DNA of 25,430 nucleotides from Pelargonium cotyledonis (taxonomy: Eukaryota; Streptophyta; Magnoliopsida; Geraniales; Geraniaceae): the NCBI GenBank assembly GCA_036897625.1, contig JAYMTA010000670.1, positions 1 through 25,430 of the forward strand. The letters are read 5' to 3'. Below the pieces are notes generated by a model. It did no database searches, was not told the DNA's origin, and was given only the letters and a program-made list of their open reading frames with translations. Below are positions 1-10,647 of the stretch, piece by piece (the first letter of the stretch is position 1; each line of letters begins with the position of its first letter). A program made the translations under genes and the position numbers.

Positions 1-145
1 GAGAGAGGAAGAAGAGGGCAAAAATATAAAAATTGAAAAGTTAAAAGGGCAAAATAGTAAAAGCACATTTTAAATTGCTTTTAATATTTAAAACTAACCC
101 CGTCAGTTAGTTTTGACGGATTCTGTTAGTGATTTAACGGAATGG

Positions 146-250
146 ACCTCGCGGGAACGAGAAATACGATACTATAACCTCGCAGGAACAAACTAAAGTA
201 CAGGGACCCTGGTGGAATAAATGGTATAGTATAGGGACACCTGGAGTCAT
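146..250. repeat. Degenerate ~30-bp tandem units in a dispersed-repeat-like block
   Basis: Units begin near 146, 177, 206 and 237, spaced 31, 29 and 31 bases. Each opens with a version of ACCT(C/G)G followed by GGAA, and the middle units end in (A)GGGAC. Just upstream, 100-119 is a hairpin with CCGTCA/TGACGG arms. The style resembles high-copy plant intergenic sequence, but I cannot name a family and no element boundary is visible. Confidence 0.4.
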
Positions 251-1228
251 TTTTCCTATTAAAAATGTAGAATGTTATATCTAAAGGAAAATCACTAACT
301 CCGTCAACTTTATTGGACAAATGACAATTTTGCTTTTAGTTTCACTTCAAATTTTCAAATGTACGTATGTCATTGAAATAAATAAAAAATGAGAAAAAAA
401 TTAAGGAAAAATCATAAGTTTTAGGTCAAATCTCCATTTTGATTGATTCTTGTATTAGTTTCATGTAATATTTCAAGAGGAACATAATCATGGATTTAAA
501 ATTAAAAAAAAAATAATTTTTTCTTGACAAAATGAAGCATTTACAGATCTTGTTTGGTAAAAAAAATCTGCAAAATTAGTTGAAAAGGAAGAAAAATACA
601 TAACTTTGTAGTTTGTACCATGAGATTTTATTTAAGTGATTTTTGCCATGATTTCAAGTATTTTTTGAATATGAACAAGAATATGGGTTCAATTTTAAAA
701 AAACATTGAAGTTTAATGATTTAAAACTGATTTGCAGTCCATATTTAAAAAAAAAATGAAAAAGTTTAAAAATCGTACTTTTGTCATTTAACGACCATTT
801 TATGTCATTTTTGTTTGATCTCATATAACAATTCGAGAGTAATCTAATGATGTCTTTAATTTTACAATATATTTATGTTTTGTGGTTCAATTTGATGTTT
901 TTATTTTTCGGCCATTTTCGCGGTGAATGCAAAAGTAAAACTTTGAGGATATTTTTGGTACTAAAAAATATTTCTCATCATGTGACTTACATAAAAATAA
1001 TATTTTTTTAAATTTCACATTTTACTCTTTAAATAAAAAGATTGAGTAGTTAATTGTGAACTTTTAAAATAGAGGAGATCATATGTTTTTTTTGTGCTAA
1101 ACACAGGGGTTACTGTAATTACCCCTCTAATTAAATCCACACATTTTTGGTTCTGTTTGTTTAAACAAAAGTACCCTCAAACTCTGTCCTCACTAGAAAG
1201 TATATTTGTTGATGAACATAATTTTCTA

Positions 1229-1312
1229 GATCGGCGGTGGTTGTTGGCTCTATGATCATGTGGATTTAAAGATCGGTGATGGTGGTTGGCTTTATGATCA
1301 TGTGGCTTTGAA
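1229..1312. repeat. Two imperfect 42-bp tandem copies
   Basis: Copies at 1229-1270 and 1271-1312 both begin GATCGG, share the core TATGATCATGTGG, and differ at several positions. It is a small, diverged local duplication with no coding potential. Confidence 0.6.
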
Positions 1313-2182
1313 GAACAAAGGTAAGATAGAGAGGCAAATAGTACTGAGAGAATTTAGAAAACAATCTTAACTAAAAACTTAAATTAATAGTTGAAGTTCT
1401 TATTTTTTTTAATATTATATTTCAAGCATTTGTTTTCACTATTGACAAAATAAACACACTAAAATTGTCTTAATGTCTACGTGTAGCTATGTATGATATT
1501 TCTGGTGAAAGTTGTATGTTTACAAAATTTGGTGAAAACCTTGAAATAACTTTATGTATTTTCTTGAAAGCGAATAACGAACGAAGAATATCAACTGACG
1601 TTAGAATCATTCTTGATAATGGAACAAATCAAAGAGCAACAAATATAAAGTAGAAAATGAAAATAAAGAGACCCAATAGAGTGTGTATTTATACTTACAA
1701 ATCAGTTTGGGCCGAAGTCTACTACGACCGCCCCGTTCTTGTTTATATATTTCCATAGTAGCTGAAATTGTCATTGCTGCCCCTGTTGCTACCTAGTCTA
1801 CTTTTCATGTCATGCCTCATGCTGGCTTAATTAAGTGGAATGGATTCACAATATATCTTTTCTTTTCTTTTCTTTTTTCCTTTTTAGTATTAATGCTTTT
1901 CATCACTAAGTTGCTGAAATTTTGCAGCAGGTAAATATGATATATATACCAAGAAGGTTGAAATTTCTGTTGGCATTAACATTTGAGCTATGAATTTAAA
2001 TTCTTGTTGATTTTTTGGAGGCCTAGGGTTGAATGTTGGTCATGCCAATGGTGACTTTATATTGAAACAAACTGGTGAAAGGAGCTACTATATCAATATT
2101 ATTACATCAGATCATACATAGGATGACAAGTTTTTTCTAGTGATTCTGATACATGAAGGTGTGTGTTATGTTTTTGATGATG

Positions 2183-3932
2183 TCACAGAAGCTCCAAGTA
2201 CAGGGTTGCTCTAGGATGGAGACCAGCATCTTTAAGACTCATTCCCATCTGTTCAACACCATAGGTTTTCCTTGGGAAGCTTGATATCAGCCTGTAACTG
2301 CCACCATCAACTAGGCCTAATGAATCGATGTAGCTGTAAACTGATTGGATCTTGTCTGCACAACTGAAGCTCTGTTCTCTTCTTTCGCCGTTGGGAAACC
2401 TTATCAGTATCTGCAAGATCACAACACTATCTCAAAAACCGTATAGGAAGCAACTTGGCGCATCCAGCTGCCTTACATGTCAAATACATGTAAGACAAGT
2501 GAGTATCCATATTATTTGGGCAGTTTGGGTTTTTAGCCTGGTGGGGTAATGGGTACCTTCTTGGGTTAGATGCAACCAACGGCCAAAATTCATTTTCACA
2601 TGTACATGCATTTGACGTACACCAGGTACGACAAGCATGAATCATTACTTCATGATCAGCTAATAAAAAGATTTTTATTTCAGAACTTAACCTGAGTAGT
2701 TTGATATTGATCCTTTCCCTTACTCAACCTTTCCTTGTACTGTTTATTTGGAGCTGTACTAGGGTTTTGGACTCTCTTCTCCAAAGGTGAGCTCTTGAGT
2801 TTTTCCTTTTCCTAGGATTGACACAAACATTGTTGTCAGTTTACTATATATCTCATAATAGCAAGTCATATGATTTAGGCACACACACCTTGTCTATTTG
2901 TAGAGCTGCAAAATATGCTGCATCTTGTTCTTCTCTTAGCCGACGGTCTGATCTAATCTTTTCTTGCTCCTTGCTTTTACTAGTGCCAAAAGCTATCCCC
3001 TTTTCCTCCATTGTCCTCTGCATAATTTCCACCAGCTGAGCTGGGGATATCGGTCCTTCCATCTATACATTCGAAAAGATCCTTTAGCACAAAACTCGTA
3101 TCTAACTTGTCACAAACTTGTAGCATATGCGCCAAGATTGATACAACCAAATTTTTTGCAGTGTGTGATCATAAGTACACTACAAGTGATGTGAAGGACA
3201 AAGCAAATAACATGTCCATATTGAAACAAAGATCAAGTACTTGAGTACCTTTTGTTGGATTGTTACTAAGAACATAGTTACTATGAATCCACCACAGCTA
3301 CATTATATGCATCTTTTTATGTTACTCTAGCATGTGTTGATCTGAAACTCAAAACCAACCTGTTGCAGCACTGTTATGCTACTGCCAGAAGCAGGAGCTA
3401 CCACAGCACAACACGGGAAGCTGGCCGGACTTAGCGTAGCAGCCATTTGCAAGCCCTCTCCTCTATGTGCTAACCCTCCCCAGGACACAAAGTTTGCATC
3501 AAGAAACTGCACTACCAGCTCTGAACAAAGAGTCTCTCTACAGAAAGAGGGTGTGAAGGGATGTTCTGGAGAGTGAAGGTACATGAACACCAGCTTGTGA
3601 TCATCCTCAGCTATCTTCAGGGCCTCCATGAACTGACAAGCATAGAAGAAGGGGTGTGTGGACCCATATTGCTGCTCAAAACTTGACAGGAACTGCCACT
3701 CTTCTGGAACAGCCACAGGCTGTTCTGGATATGGCACTTGAAAGTTGGATTGCAGATGCTGGTTTCTTCTTCCTCCTATGCCCATACCATGACCCATTGC
3801 TCTTGAAAACCCCCCTAATATGCTTCGGGGAAGACTAACCATTCGGCGAACAATTCCATTGCAAGAAGCCTCTCCTAATGCTCTTGCACTGTCCCTCATC
3901 TCCCTCATTTCCCTCATGGTTGATGAGTACAT
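2183..3932 (-). CDS. UAS-UBX adaptor, plant PUX family (CDC48 cofactor)
   Basis: Exons on the minus strand are 3932-3360, 3062-2889, 2811-2692 and 2410-2183; all junctions are GT-AG and phase 0, giving 364 residues. Order: basic N-terminus (1-60); UAS thioredoxin-like domain (about 75-215, from PEEWQFLSSFEQQYG); charged coiled-coil (about 216-270); C-terminal UBX domain (290-364). The UBX domain has the IRFPNGERR strand and the SFPRKTY loop, whose FPR (334-336) is the signature that binds the CDC48/p97 N-domain. By family it should link CDC48 to ubiquitylated or membrane-associated clients. An in-frame TAA lies two codons before the chosen ATG. No N-terminal UBA domain or obvious membrane hairpin is seen, so it is shorter than PUX10-type proteins (about 480 residues). 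The exact PUX number is uncertain. Confidence 0.88.
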
Positions 3933-4162
3933 GATTTAGTTTTCTATCGCTAACTCACACTAGTTAGCAACTTGTATGATAGGAATGAGACAAAATTATA
4001 GCATTTGTGAATTTGTCAAACCTCTCATGATCTTCAATAGTTAGTTTATGCCCAAAAGAGATGTTACTGTCAAGAATCCAATGTAGTAATCAAGTTTCAA
4101 TTCTTTTCCATTCATCTTTAACTAAAGCAAAACAAAGAGGATTTTGAAGAATGCGAAGATGC

Positions 4163-4184
4163 CTATATAGCTCTCTCTCTCTTT
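4163..4184 (-). promoter_or_regulatory. Possible TATA box and GA-repeat of the UBX gene promoter
   Basis: Read on the minus strand, a (GA)n run (4171-4182) is followed by CTATATAG (4163-4170), about 230 bases upstream of the UBX ATG at 3932. GA/CT microsatellites beside core promoters and leaders are common in plants. This would put transcription start near 4135 and give a leader of about 200 bases. It is inferred from position and motif only. Confidence 0.35.
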
Positions 4185-5400
4185 GTTTCTACATTGTTCA
4201 AAGAGGATTCTTTGCTAGTGAAAGCTCCATCAATATGGATCCAATGGAAATAGTATCAGATTCCTATTACTGTCGCCTTTCGCTTTCATTACTCCAAATC
4301 AAAGTACATACTCAGTTCTAATTCTCTGCAGTATATGTGAGATACATACAAAATTGTGAGAACAGATGGCTAGAAATTTCTTGGAGTCTCACCTTTATCT
4401 CTAACAAACATTATTGCTTCCTTAATTGTCAAATGTGGCGCCGAAAGTGAAAAACAAAGTGATTTTGGTGGTTGAGTAGATTTGAAGCTTGTCCTAGAGC
4501 ATATCTGTTTCTTTTTTGTATCCAATTCTAAACAAGAAGTTGCCTTAAAAGCTCCTGAGTAGCCTATAAGTAAGCTACATGTATAGACTATAGATTGCTT
4601 GATTGAGGCCTTTCTGGTGGAAAATATGTTGAACCCATGTGCTGATATATGCTAATCTACCAGTTTTCTTAGCTCTTTCTAGCTTGAAGGTTCTCATGAA
4701 AGTGCTTTCAAATAGCTAACAACACTACTATATGGTACCAAATATACCTAGCCTTCTTTGATATAGTAAAAGAAGTAACATAGTAACATAACATGGTCTC
4801 CAAGTCCATGTCAGATGATCCATCACCATCTTCAACCATCAAAGTAGACTCTTTTTGGGACAATATTGTGGACAATGCTTGAGAAACAAGCACTGCAAGT
4901 GTGGCGTACCTTGTTAGCTCCATGATTTGTTAGTGTTTGGTTTAGTTTGGCCCATAAATTGGCCTCTCACATGACTTGCTAGCAAAAAGGCTTCCAATTT
5001 GAGATTTTGAATTTAGGTGAAAATGCAATGTATAGTTAGTGCCTCTTTTTGGCTTTTTGGGATGTTATGATCCTGATGTTTCAAATTTTTTCCTTTCCTT
5101 TTTTAACTCTGTCCTTAACCACTAGAGAAGTAATATCATTTGTTTTGTTTTCTTCTTTTTCCCCACTGCACAATTGTGCACTTATTGCCCCTCACATCAA
5201 ATAAAACCCAAATTAAAGACCTAAATTCCATTTCATTAAAAGCCTTTCTAATAATTGTGCATCCACTCTATTTGTGTACTTGAGTAATCACAAAATTAAT
5301 CACCCTTTTTGGTTAACTCTGAAAAGTGCCTAAAGCCCTAAGGGAACTTTGTTATTTTTCTTAGACGGAACCCTAAGATCACAAAAACGAAATAAACACA

Positions 5401-5670
5401 ACGCTCTACTCATCTTTAGAGGCTAGGTTACTCGTTTTGGTTCTTTAAGGTATATCTTCCAGCCCGTGGATTCATAACTGATTCCTTAAGATACTGTCAT
5501 ACATTACAAGCAAAAACATTTTCAACATTCAGAAGACGCTCTACTCATCTTTAGAGGCTAGGTTACTCATTTTGGTTCTTTAAGGTATATCTTCCAGCCC
5601 GTGGACTCATAACTGATTCCTTAAGATACTGTCATACATTACAAGCAAAAACATTTTCAACATTCAGAAG
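5401..5670. repeat. 135-bp direct tandem duplication, two near-identical copies
   Basis: Copy 1 is 5401-5535 and copy 2 is 5536-5670. Both start ACGCTCTACTCATC and end CATTCAGAAG. By eye I count two differences: G/A in the CTC(G/A)TTTTGG segment and T/C in the CCCGTGGA(T/C)TC segment. Such close identity implies a recent duplication. It encodes nothing recognisable. Confidence 0.9.
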
Positions 5671-6450
5671 ACTTGAACTCATCGACACATTTTTCTTAAG
5701 TGACTAGAGTTTCTTCCGCACAAATCAACATATCAAAATAAACTACTTGTTTAGTTCAAATCAAGTGTTTGGTTCACCAAAACCAACCCATGAAACAAAT
5801 ACACCTGCTCATTGTTTATGTCTTGTTGAGAGCCATAAGCTAGCCCATAACCACTCCATTTTCACTTGCTCCAAAAAGAAAGCATGGCACTGGAAGCCTA
5901 TAGTTTAATGTTTTTTTTTTAACCTAACCACATTCCAGTTATGGACATATTGGTATTAATTAGACAATACTATTATATTTCATATCCCAAGTTTTAAGAA
6001 GATAAGAGTCCATGCCAAATGCAAAATCATCATCTAGTAACCAATATTCTTTGGGGTGAGAAGATGTAATCTATTCCAACTTTACAAAAAGGAGGGCATG
6101 GCAATTGCATATTGGCATGGTTGCAGATGCACACCTCCCACTCTTTTACATATTATTAAAAATCTCTTCTTTTTTGCCATTGCCAGTTGTTTTTTTTTTT
6201 TATTGTATTGAGAGTGACTTTAGGTGGACCAATATTCCTCAATAAGTTTTCCATTATATTTTGTTGCAGAGGTGGGTTGGGTGAGTGGGTTTCTCTGTAA
6301 AAAGAGGTGCGAAATGTAAACAAATGTGGGGGGACATTGGAAGTGGCAAGCACTAGCTTTTGCCCAAAACCCTAAAAGGATAATAAGGCCCCATACCTTT
6401 GAGCTCCCTCATTTCCAACCCACAACTCATTTTAGGAATTATCAAAGTAT

Positions 6451-6640
6451 GTTGGAGCAAGCGGTTTAAAGCGTTTTGTATTTTCTTTGAGATTGAGTTC
6501 AAGTCTACTGCTGACAGCATAGAGTGAGTTATTCAAGTTTAAAGGTGAGAGTTAACCTTGTTGTGTAAAAGTCAGTGCTTGAACCTCCAATCTCTTGTAG
6601 AGAAACCTCGTGTCGACCTCTCGTGCAACTCTAATACATG
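6451..6640 (+). mobile_element. Possible tRNA-derived SINE remnant
   Basis: GGAGCAAGCGGTTTAAAGCG (from 6454) resembles a pol III A box as found in plant SINEs. GAGTTCAAGTC about 40 bases downstream resembles a B box. The stretch then runs on without coding potential and ends in T-rich sequence near 6650-6660. I found no clear target-site duplication, so boundaries are approximate and the call is tentative. Confidence 0.35.
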
Positions 6641-7839
6641 AAAGATATTATCTTTTGTTTCAACAACCAAATATCTTTTAATTAATGTCTATGGACATAG
6701 ACTTCTCCCGAACAAACACTAAATTGAGCTTGAAGTGCAGTTGTTTTTGGTAGCACAGTCACAATGGGTGTGGTGTACAAGAAGAAGAAGAGAGGTTGAG
6801 CTGAGCTTGGTGGTGAAGGGACTAGACTAGACTAGACTGGGCATGCTTGATGATGGCATCAGTGGCATCTAGTGGCCAAGATTGATCAAACACATGAGAA
6901 GGGTCTCTTGGGAGGGACCTACCACATCATCATTCCCTTGATTAAATTGCTTCAGCACTGCACAGCAGCACAGGGTGGTTATAAATGACATGGGACCTTG
7001 TTTTTTAAAATGGAAATTAAATGTGATCCAAACATTTTTACTGAGATCCAAACATCAAAACCATTTTTGAGTTCTATACAGTCACTTTGCTTTCATTACT
7101 TCACCATAAATACAACACCTTCACACACACCAATACCAATTCTTCTTTAAAATCAACTGATAAGTAAAATGGATCAATCACTTCAATAGAACTGATAGGT
7201 AACATCAAGTAATATCAAAGTCAAAAAATATATTTTAAATGTTGATAATGTAATCAAAATTTTAAATGGTATAGATGATTGTGAGTTAATGAGAATGATA
7301 ATTATATGTGACCCACCAAGATTTAAGTATAACTCTAGTGCTCTACAATACATAGATTCCATCCATTTGTACAGCTGCATCACTATCCATAAACCATCTT
7401 TTTCTGAACTTGTAGAAATTCACAAAAACATAATAATTACCCCAAAAAACACTGCAACCATTATGCAAAAAAGTAAATACTAGTACTAAAATATATGTAC
7501 AGAAACTATATATAATAGTAGTAGCTGTCAACAAACAATTAGGTGGCTTCATATCAGATTATTAAACTGGTGAATTTATTGTAATTCCATTCTTTCTGCA
7601 AAATCATGGAAAAATAAATAAATAAATAGTTAAGAAACAGAATAAGAAGAAAAACATGTTCCTGATTGGCCAAATCATGTCTAACTCAAACCTTCAAATC
7701 TCTATCTACACTCTAAACTTGATCAAAACCAAACCCATCTCTTCTTTTTCCACAGTCGTTTTGTTCAAGTTGTTTTTATAAAGTCTGGTTTGACCAGCTC
7801 AACTGTTTATGATTAAAATTTGGAAAAGTACAAAGTGCA

Positions 7840-7868
7840 CCAATCCAGGTCTATTTTAATATATATAA
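7840..7868 (+). promoter_or_regulatory. CCAAT motif and TATA box of the neprosin-family gene
   Basis: CCAAT at 7840-7844 is followed by TATATATAA at 7860-7868. This would place transcription start near 7895, leaving a leader of about 300 bases before the ATG at 8196. No competing TATA lies closer to the coding start. Confidence 0.5.
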
Positions 7869-7950
7869 GCTCATGCCTTAAGGTGTCTTGTGTGTCAGGA
7901 CACAAAACCAAAGACACAGCACCAGAATCTCAGAGAGACTGTAATTTATT

Positions 7951-7978
7951 ATGTAAGAAAATGGAGAGGCAGCTCTGA
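7951..7978 (+). promoter_or_regulatory. Two minimal upstream ORFs in the neprosin leader
   Basis: If transcription starts after the TATA box at 7860, the leader contains ATG-TAA (7951-7956), a start codon followed directly by a stop, and a five-codon ORF (7961-7978; MERQL then TGA). Start-stop elements can stall ribosomes and lower downstream translation. Whether they lie in the mature leader is not known. Confidence 0.3.
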
Positions 7979-8195
7979 AAAACAAAACACCATTTTGTAT
8001 TTTTTTGAAATGGCTCCTCTGTTTTGTATGAAGGAGAAGAAGGAGAGAGATGCTAAAAAACAGAGGAATAAACCATGCTGTTGTTGCGTGAATCCTCATC
8101 ACCACACAACAGGACAACACCAATGCATACAAACACAACAAGCCTTCCTCACAAAACAACCAATACAACAAGAAGAACAAGAACATTCCTCAACA

Positions 8196-10647
8196 ATGGC
8201 CTGTTCTTCTTCCTTCTCAATCATTTCCTCTTTTGTTGCTTTCCTTCTTGTTTCTTCTCTACTGGTTCCTGCCATGTCCCTCTCAGGCCCAAGCCCTGTC
8301 CCGGGTTCCGGCAGCCGGAACAACCAGACTTTCAGGCCTGTTGCTGAGCTGCATAAACTTAGGAGGGTCAGGTCTTACCTTAGAAAGATCAACAAGCCTG
8401 CTGTGAAGACAATTCAGGCAAGCTAGCATGAATTTTCTGTTTTGTCTCTTGTGGTGTTTTCTTGTGTGTTGTTCTGTTTTGTGATCTTGTGTTCTTGTTT
8501 CTTTGCTGCAGAGCCCTGATGGGGATGTCATAGATTGTGTTCTGTCTCATCTTCAACCAGCTTTTGACCATTCTCAGCTTAAAGGGCACAAACCATTGGT
8601 AATTTTCAGTTTAGTTTGGATCAAAAGTTTTTGTTTCCTTAATTCTGCAGCTAAAAGGGGTTGATTCTTGCAGGATCCACCAGAGAGGCCAAAGAGCAAT
8701 GGCTCATCTGATGCAGTGGCAGAGAGCATTCAGCTGTGGACACATTCAGGTGAATCATGCCCAGAAGGGACTGTTCCTATAAGAAGAACAACAGAAAAAG
8801 ATATTCTGAGAGCAAGCTCAGTCAAGAGATTTGGAAGAAAACTAAGAACACATGTTAGGAGAGACTCAACAGGTGGTGGTCATGAGGTTAGTGTTCATTG
8901 GAGCTTGCAAGAACCAAGTTTTGTTTTCTTCCATTTTCTCAGCAGCCAAACAGTGGTTCAGATCTTAAATTGCCATAGCCTTTGGTGTTTAAAGACTATT
9001 AAATAATTGGTTTGGTAAGCTGAGTGAATGATGAGAAGTGAAAATGTGAATGTTTTTTTTTCTCTGTTGAAAGATACAAAATCCACATAAAAGCAATCCA
9101 ATCACGACCTTAGACTTAGAGCATGAAATATTAACAGAAACTAGCAAATGCAAATGCATAAAATAAAATAATTTTGGTTTCTACATGTGCTTTGCTATGT
9201 GTTGACTTTGGTTATTTCAAGTACTATTGTTAACATTTCTGTGTACAGCATGCAGTTGTATTTGTAAATGGAGAACAATATTTTGGAGCAAGAGCAAACG
9301 TAAACGTCTGGGCGCCTCGCGTAACTGATGCATATGAATTCAGCTTGTCTCAAATTTGGGTCATCTCTGGTTCATTTGGCAATGATCTAAACACAATTGA
9401 AGCTGGTTGGCAGGTACCCAGAATTTTACATTTTGTGTTAATGGAAGATCATGAAGTTGCGTACAAAAATGCAAGAAAGATGTTAACTTTCAGTAGTATT
9501 GGGTCAGCAAAATGTTAACTTTCAGCATTTTTGTGAAGTGGCTAACCATATTTTTTCCATGTTCACTTGCAGGTCAGCCCAGAGTTATATGGAGACAACT
9601 ATCCTAGGTTCTTCACTTATTGGACTGTAAGTCTTATTGATCTTTCGCCGTAAAGATTAAAATTGTTGAATAGAACTAAATAATTGTTATTGAATTTGCA
9701 GACTGATGCATACCAAGCCACAGGATGCTACAACTTGCTGTGCTCAGGATTTGTCCAAATCAACAACAAGATTGCAATTGGTGCAGCAATCTCTCCAAGG
9801 TCATCTTACAATGGCAGGCAATTTGATATTGGCTTGATGGTTTGGAAGGTGAGTTTCTTTGTTTTGTTTGTTACTTTGAACTCTTAAGGTAGTTTTTGCA
9901 GTTACTTAGATTATCTTAAATAAAATACTCTTGACAGACACAATTATCTGTTTTGTAACAACTAGAGTTGCTGAATTGACCCATTTGACAGCAACTCATT
10001 CATTTTTAAAATACTTATGTAAACACTTTTCTGCAAATTTTAAAATGTAAGATTCTTTCTTACCTCCACAAGGGTCCCAGATGCTTTATCTTTTCTTCCC
10101 ACTATTTTTCAGTACTATAGTCAAAAGAAAGCTTCACTTTCCTGCAAAAATCATGGTGTTTGCCATTGCCAACTCAAAACATCACAACCCATAAAACTCA
10201 AGTCATGTATCTTTTTAGGCCTAGTTTCAATTTAGAGCTAAACTTGAATACTTTTTTTTCTGTGAAAAGGATCCAAAGCATGGACATTGGTGGCTGGAAT
10301 TTGGATCTGGATTGCTGGTGGGATATTGGCCAGCATTCTTGTTTAATCACCTGAGAAGCCATGCTAACATGATACAGTTCGGGGGAGAGATCGTGAACAC
10401 CCGGTCTTCGGGGTATCACACATCTACACAAATGGGGAGTGGACATTTTGCAGAGGAAGGATTTGGGAAAGCATCATATTTCAGAAACCTGCAAGTAGTT
10501 GATTGGGACAACAACTTGCTTCCTCTCTCAAACCTTCACCTCTTGGCTGACCATTCTAATTGCTATGACATCAGACAAGGTAAAAACAACGTTTGGGGAA
10601 CTTATTTTTACTATGGAGGTCCTGGAAGAAATGTAAGGTGTCCATGA
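8196..10647 (+). CDS. Secreted neprosin-family protein (DUF4409 + DUF239), predicted glutamic peptidase
   Basis: Exons are 8196-8417, 8512-8598, 8674-8886, 9249-9413, 9573-9626, 9702-9848 and 10270-10647, all phase 0, giving 421 residues, the usual family length. Residues 1-30 form a signal peptide (hydrophobic run FVAFLLVSSLLVPA). The activation-peptide domain follows with the family landmarks KTIQSPDGDVIDC, QPAFDHSQLKGHKPLDPPERP and ESCPEGTVPIRRT. The neprosin domain runs from about 175 to the C-terminus. Candidate catalytic glutamates are E225 (IEAGWQ) and E336 (FGGEI), spaced 111 apart, much like the pair in Nepenthes neprosin. The protein is probably secreted to the apoplast or vacuole; members of this clade are mostly uncharacterised. 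Intron 1 has a GC donor. An in-frame ATG at 8010 would add 62 residues, but the ATG at 8196 immediately precedes the signal peptide. Confidence 0.92.
8418..8511 (+). other. GC-AG intron (neprosin gene intron 1)
   Basis: The donor is CAG|GCAAGC and the acceptor is TTTGCTGCAG. Splicing here joins TIQ to SPDGD in frame, as in family members. No GT near 8417 gives that junction. Without splicing the frame meets TAG nine bases into the intron. GC-AG introns are a known minor class spliced by the U2 machinery. Confidence 0.8.

Larger units (their letters stand above)
1..2182. other. AT-rich intergenic spacer
   Basis: No credible gene. The stretch is very AT-rich, with many A and T runs and stops in all frames. 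It holds a repeat-like block at the left edge (about 95-250) and a 42-bp imperfect tandem repeat (1229-1312), listed separately. The right end probably contains the 3' UTR of the minus-strand UBX gene that stops at 2183. Confidence 0.7.
4200..7850. other. Intergenic spacer between UBX and neprosin genes
   Basis: No gene with family resemblance on either strand. Open frames here are short and look like chance. It contains a 135-bp tandem duplication (5401-5670), a possible tRNA-derived SINE (about 6451-6640), a short (ACTAG)3 run (6821-6835) and an AAAT run (about 7611-7629). The right end holds the neprosin-gene promoter. Confidence 0.6.

Noticed and set aside
4708..4923. Minus-strand 71-codon frame starting MELTRYATLAVLVSQALST, with an AAG|GTACGC donor-like site after codon 5
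   Set aside because: Possible small secreted peptide or upstream exon of the UBX gene, but the signal peptide is weak, no peptide-hormone motif is present, and no splice path extends the UBX frame past its upstream TAA.
7878..8186. Minus-strand 102-codon hydrophobic frame opposite the neprosin leader
   Set aside because: It is the shadow of A/C-rich leader sequence; the Leu/Phe/Cys-rich composition follows from base bias.
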